A stretch of DNA of 64,000 nt from Anaerolineae bacterium (lineage in GTDB: Bacteria > Chloroflexota > Anaerolineae > Aggregatilineales > Phototrophicaceae): positions 186,001-250,000 of the forward strand of contig JAFLCG010000008.1 of the NCBI GenBank assembly GCA_017303635.1, written 5' to 3'. The translations under genes were made by a program, and so were the position numbers. Of this stretch, positions 35,401 through 44,133 are shown piece after piece (the first letter of the stretch is position 1; each line of letters begins with the position of its first letter). The notes below the pieces were generated by a model. It did not search any database. It was not told the origin of the DNA and saw only the letters and a list, made by a program, of their open reading frames with translations.

Positions 35401-36312
35401 TTTCACAACCTGTGCAGTAGCGGTTTGTTCTACCCAGCGCTCTCGACCATCACGAGTCCTGATGGGGAAGTCAAACGTGGTTTCTGATGTATGCGTATCC
35501 ACCTGTCGCTGGTAGAAACCTTTGGTGATTTCTTTCCATTGCTCGGTTAACAGATTGTCAAAGGATTGACCGATTAGTTCGACTTGGGTGTATCCCGTCA
35601 GCCGTTCGATCGCTGGACTGAGATAAGTGAAATGTCCTTTAGCATTGGTGGTGTAAAACACATCACTGTTTTGCTCAATGAGATCACGATACTGTTGTTC
35701 ACGTTCGGTTAGCCGCGCCTGTCGATCTTGTTCTACCAGATCACGATGCCGGATGAAGATGATGACCAATCCGGAGATGAGCGCGACCGAAGCAGCAGTC
35801 TCGATGGCACTGATCATACTTATGCCAGGTGCAAAGACAGGGGCCATGACGATGCTAACGATACAGACCATCGCAACGATGATGGTCGACCTTACTGAAA
35901 ATAACATCCCGGCAAGCAGGACGACCAAGGCCAAAGAACCGAGCGAATCTTCTGGTGCACTTAGCTGGGCGTAGTTGAGGAGGGTGTTTAGATAAGTGCC
36001 AATCCAGGTTGCTGCAATCGTTAGGAGCGCACCCAGTTTATAACGGTTACTGCGACTGAGGATGTAGGCTGGCAGGAGTAGCAGATATGGGATGAGCTGC
36101 CCAAGCATCAGCGGAAGGCTGAATGCCTGGCCACTGAGGAAGGTGGTGGCGATGAACATGAGGGTGCCAAACAGCAGCATAGTCAGCAGCAAGGCTGAAA
36201 GCAGACTGGCACCCCGTTGATCTTCTAGCTGCCATAGGCGTTTGGACGGGGCGACCAGGCGCTTAAGAGTGGTCTGCGCCCCTCGGATAGATTGTCTCAC
36301 TGCGCTGCTCAT
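32497..36312 (-). CDS. Large membrane hybrid histidine kinase (PAS-PAS-GAF-PAS-HK-REC-REC)
   Basis: 1,271 residues. Five to six helices fill residues 25-200. Then come two PAS domains (about 205-445), GAF (about 460-610), a third PAS (about 620-740), HisKA (MSHEIRTPMNGIIGMSE), HATPase (NLVSNAVKFT, VSDTGIGLS, GTGLGLAISKRL) and two receivers. REC1 (LHVDDN, VVLMDVAMP, LTAFDS) has LTLPLD where the conserved Lys-Pro belongs. REC2 (VAEDNPIHQ, LILMDIEMP, AVTANA, LTKPI) is complete. This is a BarA/TorS-like sensor without a C-terminal Hpt. The smaller kinase follows downstream on the same strand. Confidence 0.92.
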   Translation of the reverse strand: MSSAVRQSIRGAQTTLKRLVAPSKRLWQLEDQRGASLLSALLLTMLLFGTLMFIATTFLSGQAFSLPLMLGQLIPYLLLLPAYILSRSNRYKLGALLTIAATWIGTYLNTLLNYAQLSAPEDSLGSLALVVLLAGMLFSVRSTIIVAMVCIVSIVMAPVFAPGISMISAIETAASVALISGLVIIFIRHRDLVEQDRQARLTEREQQYRDLIEQNSDVFYTTNAKGHFTYLSPAIERLTGYTQVELIGQSFDNLLTEQWKEITKGFYQRQVDTHTSETTFDFPIRTRDGRERWVEQTATAQVVKGVFTGFRSTIRDITERKQTEDQLLFYQFSLESARDAALWFRPDGSFIYANRAASELLGYSRHELLQLRASDIDVNVTDERWGAVWERVKSEGSLQVETQHRRKDGTIFQTETTATYLKYNSNDYGFSFIRDISARSQAESERKDYIRQLEILQRINTDLNQTPRLDHVKVMALEAAVRLSNASAGALFLPEDEGLRLVQLIGNFPPESLGMVLSPGQGLVGRVAQTMRAEFTSDVHQSPQYVASVPETVAQITIPLIARERLIGILNVQSNKPGVFTERIFQSVQLLSGRLGAAIDNALLYQMQQKQYAELQTQRDFALQVMNTMGQGLTITNAQGFFEYVNPAFAQMLGCNQDELIGKSPVDVTDADALLELIKAGEAREQGTATIYETRLRRTDGGIVYALVSGVPRTREGKFAGSITVITDLTERKQMEDAMQRARDQAMEASRLKSEFLATMSHEIRTPMNGIIGMSELLLNTPLNPEQRDFTGIILGEANGLLTIINDILDFSKIEAGKMTLESVSFDIRAIIDSIFKVIEPKAAEKRLQLTRLVAPDVPLAVRGDPTRTRQIILNLVSNAVKFTRQGEVVIAAQIDTQTENHVVLRIRVSDTGIGLSEAARKRLFQSFTQADGSTTRRYGGTGLGLAISKRLVTMMDGEIDVESEEGHGSTFWFTARFERIVKTGTLTPPNQANLSNLRVLHVDDNRSQREIIRHFLLAEDCRGRGVGSGQEALYELSKAVAEGKPYDVVLMDVAMPTMNGFELATSILSDPLIQHTPLIMLTAFDSGTQQEEAMAMGVHAYLTLPLDTAVLRETLLEITKTIKLSAPENDDDEAVPPPEAFKQDVFILVAEDNPIHQSLLMKQIRRLGYGVRLVSNGIEVVDEILTYPGQHALILMDIEMPILDGLRATERIREHEHGTDQHIPILAVTANALENTQERCLKAGMDAVLTKPITLKMLRAALDQWLPQPA

Positions 36313-36415
36313 ACCTGCTATGCTTTCAATGCCCGGCTACCTATTAATGGCAGTATAGCATGGAGCCTCGTAAGCTTCGCATGAAGATCGCTGGAGACAA
36401 TAACGGCGGGATTTC

Positions 36416-37450
36416 TCAGCCGCCGATATGATACATCTCGACTTTGCGTTCGCGGGGTTGCTCGGTCGCTTCGGCACGCAGTTCACTGTAGCGATCAATG
36501 CGTTCACCCCAGGTGCGCCGGATAATCGCTTCCAGTTCATCATCACTGGCACCTGCTCGCAGTGGATCACGCAGATCAGTACCCTCGGTAGCGAATAGAC
36601 AGGTGTAGATCTGCCCTTCCGGGGATAGCCGCATCCGGCTGCACGCGCCGCAGAATGGCATGGTGACACTGGCGATGATCCCCATTTCCCCACCCCCATC
36701 CCGGTACTGGTAGCGCATGGCGACTTCACTGGCATAACCACGTGAAGTTGGCTCGAGTGGTATGACAGCATCAATGCGTTCAGCAATTTCTCTCGCAGAG
36801 ACGACATCATCCATGCGCCAGCCATTGCGATTGCCTACGTCCATGTACTCGATGAAGCGCAGGATGTAGCCGCTATCCTTGGCCCACCGGGCCAGATCGA
36901 CAATCGTGTGGTCATTGACGCCGCGCTGCACTACGGCATTGATCTTGATGGGGGATAAGCCAGCCCGCTCGGCAGCCGCAATGCCATCCAGTACCTGCTG
37001 GACGCTGCCGCGATTGCCATTCATCTGGCGAAAGACGGTTTCATCCAGCGAATCCAGGCTGACAGTGACTCGCTGCAATCCGGCCTGCTTAAGTGCAGCA
37101 GCTTTTTCCGGCAGGCGGACTCCGTTGGTAGTCATGGTCAGATCATCCACACCATCAATCTGGCGGAGCTGGGCGACCAGCGTTTCCAGTTGATCGCGTA
37201 CCAGCGGTTCACCACCCGTAAGCCGCACTTTGACTGCCCCCAACCGGACGATGATGCGCGTCAATCGGGCGATTTCCTCAAAGGTCAGTACCTGCGCTTT
37301 TGGTAAGAACTGGTACTTCTCGCCGAAAATTTCCGCTGGCATACAGTAGGTGCAGCGGAAGTTGCAGCGATCCGTGACCGAGATTCGCAGATCGCGTAGC
37401 GGGCGCTTGAATTGATCGCGGAGGGGTTGCGGGGTCATAACAAAAGCCAT
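36416..37450 (-). CDS. moaA: GTP 3',8-cyclase MoaA
   Basis: This 344-residue radical-SAM enzyme carries out the first step of molybdenum cofactor biosynthesis, converting GTP to 3',8-cyclo-GTP. It has the N-terminal SAM cluster VTDRCNFRCTYCMP (CxxxCxxC), the SAM-binding LTGGEPLVR, the C-terminal second cluster FCGACSRMRLSPEGQIYTCLF, and the essential terminal Gly-Gly (MYHIGG at the end). No other moa or moe gene is nearby. Start ATG at 37450; an ATG at 37438 is possible. Confidence 0.96.
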   Translation of the reverse strand: MAFVMTPQPLRDQFKRPLRDLRISVTDRCNFRCTYCMPAEIFGEKYQFLPKAQVLTFEEIARLTRIIVRLGAVKVRLTGGEPLVRDQLETLVAQLRQIDGVDDLTMTTNGVRLPEKAAALKQAGLQRVTVSLDSLDETVFRQMNGNRGSVQQVLDGIAAAERAGLSPIKINAVVQRGVNDHTIVDLARWAKDSGYILRFIEYMDVGNRNGWRMDDVVSAREIAERIDAVIPLEPTSRGYASEVAMRYQYRDGGGEMGIIASVTMPFCGACSRMRLSPEGQIYTCLFATEGTDLRDPLRAGASDDELEAIIRRTWGERIDRYSELRAEATEQPRERKVEMYHIGG

Positions 37451-37525
37451 TCGTTAATGGGTGATTGGATGTTGTTGAGTGTAGACCGTTATCCTTAAGT
37501 GGATATTACAGCTCGTCATGTGCCG

Positions 37526-37556
37526 AAAAACAAAGAGGCGTACCTTACGGCACGCC
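37526..37556 (-). terminator. Intrinsic terminator (leftward)
   Basis: On the minus strand GGCGTGCC-GTAA-GGTACGCC (one G-U pair) is followed by TCTTTGTTTTT. It lies 24 bases past the stop of the small gene at 37580-37774 and separates it from moaA. Confidence 0.8.
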
Positions 37557-37579
37557 CCCTGATTACTGACTGCCTGGAG

Positions 37580-37774
37580 CTACTTGGCTTCCGGGAACTT
37601 CGATTTTTCCCAGTCAGCCTTGCTGACGAACTTGGTCAGGTTACGACCATCAGCGGTCAGGCCACGGAAGCCGAAGCGTACACCGTTGGCGTTTTCGAAC
37701 TTGACCTTGACGACTTTGCTGTCGTCCACCTGAACCTTGGTGCGGGTCTTCACGTCGTAAAATTCGACGGCCAT
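37580..37774 (-). CDS. Small hypothetical protein (64 aa)
   Basis: A 64-residue basic protein, MAVEFYDVKTRTKVQVDDSK..., rich in Lys and Val with alternating hydrophobics (VVKVKFENANGVRFGFRGLTADGRNLTKFVSKADWEKSKFPEAK), suggesting a small beta-barrel or SH3-like fold. There is no signal peptide. AAGGAGAT upstream of the ATG is an excellent ribosome site and a terminator follows, so the gene is probably real and highly expressed. Length and charge resemble small nucleic-acid-binding proteins, but I recognise no family. Confidence 0.75.
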   Translation of the reverse strand: MAVEFYDVKTRTKVQVDDSKVVKVKFENANGVRFGFRGLTADGRNLTKFVSKADWEKSKFPEAK

Positions 37775-37980
37775 GTGAGTATATCTCCTTCATGAATGGC
37801 GAGTATATGGAGCGGTCGATCTGTGCTGATTGTTAAGAATCGGACACAAAATTCGAACGCGCTTAAGCTCATCATCGCACAGTTTGGCAGATGGGGCAAC
37901 CGGTTTCTTCCCTCAAAAACGTCAGAATACGGTTAGAATTAGAACATTTGTACAGATTGCACAAGTTTGAAACCACTGAT

Positions 37981-38346
37981 TCACCTACGCTCAGACCAAT
38001 GTGCCCGCCATGCCGGTGCTTCCATCGCGTCCGGCCAAAACTCCCTTAGGTGGAGGATTTGCCCATCCTTGAGCGTGAAAAAAGATACAGCGATGAAGGT
38101 TTCATTACCATCGCTGACCTGCGTCTCGGTAACAACCTTATCCCCCTCGGCGACCAGTTGCAGGATGGTACAGCGCCATTTGCCGGGGTAGCCCTTATTG
38201 AATGCGATGAAGTTGTCACGCCCTCGGAAACGTTCGCCGGATTGGGGCAGTTCCGCGATGAAATCATCATGCAGCAGGGGAAGCGCCGCCTCGAACTCGA
38301 AGCGGTCGAAAGCCGACCAAAAGTCGCGAATGACGTGGGCGTTCAT
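37981..38346 (-). CDS. SnoaL/NTF2-like protein
   Basis: The 121-residue protein has the NTF2-like cone fold pattern: VIRDFWSAFDRFEFEAALPLLHDDFIAELPQSGERFRGRDNFIAF, then GDKVVTETQVSDGNETFIAVSFFTLKDGQILHLREFW. This group includes SnoaL-type cyclases, steroid isomerases and many proteins of unknown role. It starts at the ATG at 38346, or at GTG 38355 overlapping the GNAT stop. It follows the GNAT gene within a few bases, so the two are coexpressed. Confidence 0.8.
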   Translation of the reverse strand: MNAHVIRDFWSAFDRFEFEAALPLLHDDFIAELPQSGERFRGRDNFIAFNKGYPGKWRCTILQLVAEGDKVVTETQVSDGNETFIAVSFFTLKDGQILHLREFWPDAMEAPAWRAHWSERR

Positions 38347-38351
38347 GTTTT

Positions 38352-39212
38352 TCACTCGAACCAGTGGGAGTATTGATAGCTGCGTCTAAACTCTCTAAAG
38401 CCGACCGATGTGTACAGCTGAGTGGAGGCTTCATTGTCGCTTTCGGCGTCAATGTAGATCACTTCACAGCCCATTGCGCGCATTTGATTCAGGGCGGTCA
38501 ATAACATGGCGCGTCCGATACCTTGTCGCTGTGCTTCCGGCAATACCCCAATAGGTTCGATCTGCCCGGACTTGACTCCATTCACTGATCCAGTCCAGCC
38601 AATGCAGAAAGCGATTAACTTCCCTTGGCTATCCTGGGCCACAAAATCAATCTCCGGTAAGTACGCAGGATGTTTCAAGGTGCGCGCACGCCAGTCCACT
38701 GACATATTGCGGCTATCAAAGGCTGCACGATGGACAGCAACATAGGCTTCAACCTCTGCTTTTCCATGTAATGGGCGAATACTCAAATCAGGTGGCAGTG
38801 CGGGAGAGGGAACCGATGTATGGAAGGGCATTGATAAATGACACATCGACCAATTGCCCCGTTTAAATCCTACGGAATGAGCCTCTGCATCATCTGCGTC
38901 ACTGCTGCCAATCAGAAACCCGAATTCCGCTCCGCGTTGGTGACGTTCTTCGTGCAAGCGTGTTAATGCCCAATCGAAGATATCCCGTTTTAATGACTCG
39001 TTTGGTTCGGCAGTTGCCCAATCAAGTACGGAGAATTGCCATTGCAGCAGTCCAAATCCGATTATGTGGCCTTGAGAATCATACCAGATGCGGGCATTGT
39101 CAGGATTCTGTGCAGCTGGCGAACACAGGCGATAGGGTAAATCGACGACATGCGTACAGCGATCAGAATGTGCTTGCGTAAATTGCATAATAGAGGCTAA
39201 ATGCGCGTTCAT
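38352..39212 (-). CDS. Double GNAT-domain N-acetyltransferase
   Basis: The 286-residue protein has a degenerate N-terminal GNAT half (about 1-140) and an intact C-terminal half with the acetyl-CoA loop IGVLPEAQRQGIGRAML (about 220-236) and YIDAESDNEASTQLYTSVGFRE. Two-domain GNATs of this kind include mycothiol synthase and antibiotic acetyltransferases; the substrate is not evident. It precedes the SnoaL-like gene on the same strand. Confidence 0.85.
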   Translation of the reverse strand: MNAHLASIMQFTQAHSDRCTHVVDLPYRLCSPAAQNPDNARIWYDSQGHIIGFGLLQWQFSVLDWATAEPNESLKRDIFDWALTRLHEERHQRGAEFGFLIGSSDADDAEAHSVGFKRGNWSMCHLSMPFHTSVPSPALPPDLSIRPLHGKAEVEAYVAVHRAAFDSRNMSVDWRARTLKHPAYLPEIDFVAQDSQGKLIAFCIGWTGSVNGVKSGQIEPIGVLPEAQRQGIGRAMLLTALNQMRAMGCEVIYIDAESDNEASTQLYTSVGFREFRRSYQYSHWFE

Positions 39213-39296
39213 GAAAGAAAGACCCTTTTAGTTTGTAACCACGTGGTGATGGTACTGTACATGCTGTAAGGGGTCAATAAGGGTTCTTAAGGTGCA

Positions 39297-41846
39297 TTAT
39301 CGCACTGTCACACGGCTGCCGTTGGATGTTTTCTCCACCACCACATGCACCGGGAAGGAGTCGCGCAGGTCGTCCATGTGGGTGATGACAAGAATCAGGT
39401 CGAAGTCCTCCTGAATGGCGGTTATTGCTTCGACTAGTTTATTACGTCCATCCTCGTCCTGAGTGCCGAAGCCCTCATCAATGAATAGCGTCCGCAGATG
39501 CGCCCCGGCTCGCCGCGCCAGCAATTGTGAGAGTGCTACACGGATGGCGAAATTGATGCGGAAGGCCTCGCCACCGCTGTAGAGCTCGTAGCTGCGGGTG
39601 CCGAGTTCGTCGGCGATTTGAATCTCTAGCGTTTCCGTCAGACCCTCGCCAGAGGCTTTTTCGCGCTGCGTCGTAATTGTCAGGCTCATACGGCCATCGC
39701 TCATGCGGCTGAGCAGTCGATTGGCTGTCTCCTCCAACTCGGGGATGGCGGCTTCGATAATCATGGCGGGTACGCCGTTCTTGCTGAAGGCCAGCCGCAG
39801 GTCTTCGTAAAGCAACTGTTGTTCCCGCTGCTGGATCAACCGAACTTCGAGATCGGCCTTGCGGGCGCGGGAGGACTCCAGTGCCATCAGTGATTGTTGG
39901 GCGCTGACGAGGCGGTTGTTCTGGGTGCGCTCGACCATCCGTAACCGGTTGACCTCCTCGCGCCGCGCCTTCTCTTCCTGCACGAGCACACTTAACCCGG
40001 CGATTTCGGCTTCCAGCACAGCAATCTGCTCGCGGCCTTCCGTCAATGCAGCTTCGAGTCTGCTCTGGCGGAGCAGTGCCCCTTCCAGCGCAGCTTCCAC
40101 ATCCGGCAGGGCGGACTGTGCCAGTTCAAGCTGTTTCTGTCGGGTTTCGTACTCGCGGAAGGTGGTTAACTGCTGTCGGGCGGCATCATGCGAGTCCCGG
40201 TCATAACCGATCTCGCCACGCTGGGCTTCTAATGCCTGAAGCTGTGACCGAAGTTCAGCCGCGTAGCTTTCCTCGGTCAGCATTTGCTGGATGGTTTCCA
40301 GGCGAGATTGCTCGGTGCTGATGCGTCCCCGTGCATTCTCTGCCGCATCGATCTGTGCCTGCAAGACTCCGGCGCGTTCCATGAGTGGGGAAAGCTGCTT
40401 GAGATCACTATCCAGCGCGGTAATGCGCTTTTGGATCTCGGCGACCTCACTTTTGATGGCGCTGATCCGGTCACGGTCGGCCCGGTAATCTGACCGACGG
40501 GCTTCTAAATCAGCCTCGATCTCAGTCATCAGCGCCGCACGGTGATCGTCATCCAGTGGTTGACCACAGGTGGGGCAGAGTGCCTCGGTTGTATTTTGCA
40601 GGCTCGCCAGCCGTTCGACCTGTTTCTTACCCTCGGCCTCTTTGCTCTTGAGCGTGGCGGCGCGGGCAGCGCTCTCCTCGGCCAAGGTTTGTGCTTGGAT
40701 CTGTAGTTCTTCGCGTTGTTGACTCGTCTGCTCGAGTGTATACACGTGGGACTGTACCGCGCTTAGTTCGTCTGGGTCTGCCAGATCGAGTGCGTGGCCG
40801 AGTTCCTCAATCCGCGCCTGATATTCCCCGGCCTCGCGTTCGAGGTCGGCGCGGGCGGCCTGTAATTGCATCTCCAACTCATGTTGCTGCCGGTCAAAAT
40901 CACTCAGTTGCAGCAGCTTATCCGCCAGATCAGAATCGGCCTGACGGGCAGATTGCAGGGTGGCATATCCTTGCTCAATTTCTGCCTGTGACTCGATGAC
41001 CGCCTGGAACCCGGCGATGCGCCCGCGCTGCCGTTCAATCTCCTGATGCAGTGTGGCGAGGTCGCGCTCATGCTCGCGCAGCCGGCGTTCGACTTCGGCT
41101 TGATTGGCACGGGCGGTCTGCATCTGGGCAGGTGCTCCGGCGACCACTTTCAGCCGTTCTTCGGCAGCTTCCAGCAGGGCGAGTGCTTCACCCTGAGCGG
41201 CCTGTGCTTCGGCTACAGCCGCCTTCAGCTGTGGTTCCTGCTTAAGTTCTTGCTCAATATCGTGGATTCGCATCTCGGCGACACGCAGATCGCTCTCGAT
41301 CGCCTTGAGATGCTCTTTAACGGTTGCTTCGTAGACTTCCCACTGCGCCAGCCCGAGTATATCGGTCAGGATTTGCTTACGCTGCGCTGGGGCTTTGGTG
41401 GTGAAGGCATCGGCCCGGCCCTGCTGTAGGAACGCCGAATGGGTGAAGGTTTCATAATCGAGCCGCAGCAACCGGTCGATTTTAGCTTGGGTTTCTTTCA
41501 TAGAAGGTTCGGTCTGCGTGACCCAATCGCCCTCGACCTGGGCGAATAGATCCAATGTGCTGACGCTCGACTTGCGCCGTGCCCGCTTGCGGATCACCCG
41601 GAAGAGCGTACCTTCCTGCTCAAAATCCAGTTGGACGTGCATATCCTGCTGGCCGAGGTGCACCATATCGTCATCGCGCTTGGCCCGCGCCTTACCCCAC
41701 AGCGCCCAGGTGATGGCATCCAGCAGAGTAGATTTGCCCGCGCCGTTAGGGCCGGTCAGGCAGGCGAGGTGAATACCATCAAAGCGCACCGGGTCAGGCG
41801 AGCGGTAGGCGAGAAAGTTCTTAAGTTCAAGGCGAATAGGCAGCAT
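39297..41846 (-). CDS. SbcC/Rad50-like SMC-family ATPase
   Basis: The 849-residue protein has Walker A TGPNGAGKSTLLDA (about 31-44), long coiled coils interrupted by a zinc hook CPTCGQPL near residue 423, the signature LYSGGEAFRINFAIRVALSQ, and Walker B LRTLFIDEGFGTQDEDG. This is the Rad50/SbcC plan for DNA-end processing, somewhat shorter than E. coli SbcC. Normally it pairs with the SbcD/Mre11 nuclease, but no such gene is adjacent, so the partner is elsewhere or different. Its neighbours (GNAT and FHA genes) give no further clue. Confidence 0.9.
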   Translation of the reverse strand: MLPIRLELKNFLAYRSPDPVRFDGIHLACLTGPNGAGKSTLLDAITWALWGKARAKRDDDMVHLGQQDMHVQLDFEQEGTLFRVIRKRARRKSSVSTLDLFAQVEGDWVTQTEPSMKETQAKIDRLLRLDYETFTHSAFLQQGRADAFTTKAPAQRKQILTDILGLAQWEVYEATVKEHLKAIESDLRVAEMRIHDIEQELKQEPQLKAAVAEAQAAQGEALALLEAAEERLKVVAGAPAQMQTARANQAEVERRLREHERDLATLHQEIERQRGRIAGFQAVIESQAEIEQGYATLQSARQADSDLADKLLQLSDFDRQQHELEMQLQAARADLEREAGEYQARIEELGHALDLADPDELSAVQSHVYTLEQTSQQREELQIQAQTLAEESAARAATLKSKEAEGKKQVERLASLQNTTEALCPTCGQPLDDDHRAALMTEIEADLEARRSDYRADRDRISAIKSEVAEIQKRITALDSDLKQLSPLMERAGVLQAQIDAAENARGRISTEQSRLETIQQMLTEESYAAELRSQLQALEAQRGEIGYDRDSHDAARQQLTTFREYETRQKQLELAQSALPDVEAALEGALLRQSRLEAALTEGREQIAVLEAEIAGLSVLVQEEKARREEVNRLRMVERTQNNRLVSAQQSLMALESSRARKADLEVRLIQQREQQLLYEDLRLAFSKNGVPAMIIEAAIPELEETANRLLSRMSDGRMSLTITTQREKASGEGLTETLEIQIADELGTRSYELYSGGEAFRINFAIRVALSQLLARRAGAHLRTLFIDEGFGTQDEDGRNKLVEAITAIQEDFDLILVITHMDDLRDSFPVHVVVEKTSNGSRVTVR

Positions 41847-41966
41847 AAAATGGGGTACCGGGTGGGTCGGATACTGATAGAGCGACTATACCTGATTGCG
41901 GCTCAAAATGTGAGGCGGACGGATCATTCCCTCATGGTGCATTTTGAAAGCCGCTGCCAATTGAGT

Positions 41967-43955
41967 CTAACCGCTGGTCGTTGGCGTGGTCGTCGGTGTG
42001 ACCGGCGCTGCGGGAGTGCTCACGACTCGCGGTGTCAGCGTGATGAAATTCAGGGTTGGCGTAGGTGGCGGCAGCGTGGGCACCACCAGTTCCTTGTACA
42101 GGTCACTCACCTGGAAGATCGGATCGCAGGCGAATGCATCCACTGGCCCCCAGCCACGTAATCCACCGGGAAGCTGCGCCCGGATCCACAGCCCGCTGCT
42201 GTCCTGGGCATCGACCACCACTGCTGTATTTCGGGCAATCGTACCAACCACTTGCTGGCGTGTATCTGGCCCGGCATACAGGGTAATCCCGTTGCCACCG
42301 GGGCGGCACTGTGGGTTCACCACCGGAATTTGCAGTGCTGTCTGCACGATATTACCCACTTGGTCTTCCGCCAGCAGGATCAGGCTGAGGGCTTCGTTGG
42401 CAATCCCTACCAGCCCACGAATGCTGCCACTAGCTCCGTAGGTAGAGTCGATCTGGGTGGTGCTGAAGCGTTCGAGTCCGGTGATCCTTGTCCGAACGGC
42501 GCCGGGGACATCCCACGCGACGCTCAACGACTGGACTACATAGCGCACCAACTGTGGTGGATCTGCCGTGAAGCTGCCTTCACCCAACGGCACATACACC
42601 ACGACCGATTGGGCAGCGCTCACACTTTGTCCACCGTTGCTCGCCACCAGGCTAATCTGCACCGGACCGGCCAGATCTCGTGTATCCAGGCTTACGCTGG
42701 TGGTGTCTGGACTGAGGTCACTCAGAACTGGTGTGCCGTTGACCTGGACATCGAACTGCTGGGCATTGGTCGCCGCCCAGTTCAGCGCAATGGCCTGCCC
42801 TTGTGCGACCTGTGGACTGTTCACACTGAACGCGCTGATGTTTGGCTCCGGTCGCGGCGCGAAGATCACGCCTGCCAGCAGTAAGCCGCATAACCCAATC
42901 ATGATGATCCCAGCCAGGGCTGCCAGGGGCGCCCAACCGGGGAGCAGCGGTCGTTCGATGAAGTGGCCTCGCGCTGCCACAGTGAAGCGGGCCGCATCAT
43001 TGGACCGTACCCGCAGGTCAAAGTCGCGGGCAATCGGCTTCCCGAACCAGGCCGGGCTCTTTGCGCGGACTTCGCCGGAAACGGTCATGCGCTGGCCTGG
43101 CCCGAGTGAAACCTGTGGCGGTTGAATGGTAAAGCTCAGTCTGCCAGCCCGATCTTGCCCGCTGAGCGTCAGTGGCAGGATAGCGCTACCTTGATTGTGG
43201 AGATGCAGCTTGAAGCGTTCCCCGCTGTTGATGCGCTTGGGTTCCAGCGCCATGCCAAAGCCGGAGTACGACAGTACCCGGATGAGCAGATTTGCTTCCA
43301 AAAGACCGCTGGTTTCCTCATGGATGACGCGCAGTACGACTGCATAATCGCCGGGCCGGCTTTCCGGTCGGCGCAGCGGTTTGAAGTTCACCAGCACCAG
43401 TTCAGTTTCGCCTGGTTCAATCTCCAGTTCCGGTCGGCTGATGCGAATCCAGTCCGAAGGCATTCCGCTGGCTTCGATCCGGTAGTTGGCACGCTGCTCC
43501 CCGGTATTGGTGATAGAGAGTTCGGCAGATTTGTGCGCGCCGGGTGGAAAAGATCCTTCTGGTGGGATGACATCAATGCGGAAAGCGGGTGACGCCAGTT
43601 CCAGTCGCTGCGTCGTTTCCAGTATGGTGGTCATCGGCTGGGTGGGCATTTCATCCAGGTGATGGTAGATGATACGGAGGTGCCCGGCCTGGATTTCTTC
43701 GCCGCCGTCCAGAATGCGTGGGCGATGGGTTTCTACCCGTTCGCCATCGACGAAGGTGCCGTTGATCGAATCCAGGTCAGTCAGGATGACCTGTTCGCCA
43801 TCGGTACGGATGCTGAAGTGATAGCGGGAGATGGTATTGGTATCCAGCGCGATGGTATTGCCCGTCGAGCGCCCGACCGAAACCGTATTTTCGATCAAAG
43901 GATACGACTTGAAGTTGCCATCCGGCCAAAAGACATCCAGGCGACCATACGCCAT
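41967..43955 (-). CDS. FHA-domain membrane protein with extracytoplasmic SH3-like domain
   Basis: The 662-residue protein starts at the ATG at 43955 (AGGAG upstream). Residues about 10-90 form an FHA phosphothreonine-binding domain (VSVGRSTGNTI, ISRYHFSIR, DLDSINGTFVDGERV). Two beta-rich repeats follow (about 130-360), then one membrane helix (PLAALAGIIMIGLCGLLLAGVIFAP), further beta domains, and a bacterial SH3-like module (ITLYAGPDTRQQVVGTIARN ... GWGPVDAFACDP). The C-terminal tail is Pro/Thr rich. The FHA side should be cytoplasmic and the SH3 side outside, suggesting Ser/Thr-kinase-linked envelope signalling, though no such kinase is in the window. Confidence 0.85.
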   Translation of the reverse strand: MAYGRLDVFWPDGNFKSYPLIENTVSVGRSTGNTIALDTNTISRYHFSIRTDGEQVILTDLDSINGTFVDGERVETHRPRILDGGEEIQAGHLRIIYHHLDEMPTQPMTTILETTQRLELASPAFRIDVIPPEGSFPPGAHKSAELSITNTGEQRANYRIEASGMPSDWIRISRPELEIEPGETELVLVNFKPLRRPESRPGDYAVVLRVIHEETSGLLEANLLIRVLSYSGFGMALEPKRINSGERFKLHLHNQGSAILPLTLSGQDRAGRLSFTIQPPQVSLGPGQRMTVSGEVRAKSPAWFGKPIARDFDLRVRSNDAARFTVAARGHFIERPLLPGWAPLAALAGIIMIGLCGLLLAGVIFAPRPEPNISAFSVNSPQVAQGQAIALNWAATNAQQFDVQVNGTPVLSDLSPDTTSVSLDTRDLAGPVQISLVASNGGQSVSAAQSVVVYVPLGEGSFTADPPQLVRYVVQSLSVAWDVPGAVRTRITGLERFSTTQIDSTYGASGSIRGLVGIANEALSLILLAEDQVGNIVQTALQIPVVNPQCRPGGNGITLYAGPDTRQQVVGTIARNTAVVVDAQDSSGLWIRAQLPGGLRGWGPVDAFACDPIFQVSDLYKELVVPTLPPPTPTLNFITLTPRVVSTPAAPVTPTTTPTTSG

Positions 43956-44133
43956 CGTGTGGGTACTCCTACGACTCCTGAAGCAGGATTGTAGCCTGTG
44001 GGCTGAGATTGGAAAAGCGGCATCCAGCGGTCGGCGGGTGATCGGCGGGTAGAGAACCCCCATTTCCGGGGGTGCTGCTCGAACTTTTTTCCGACTATAG
44101 TCTGGCTAACTTAGGGATTTCGGGGAAAAAATC

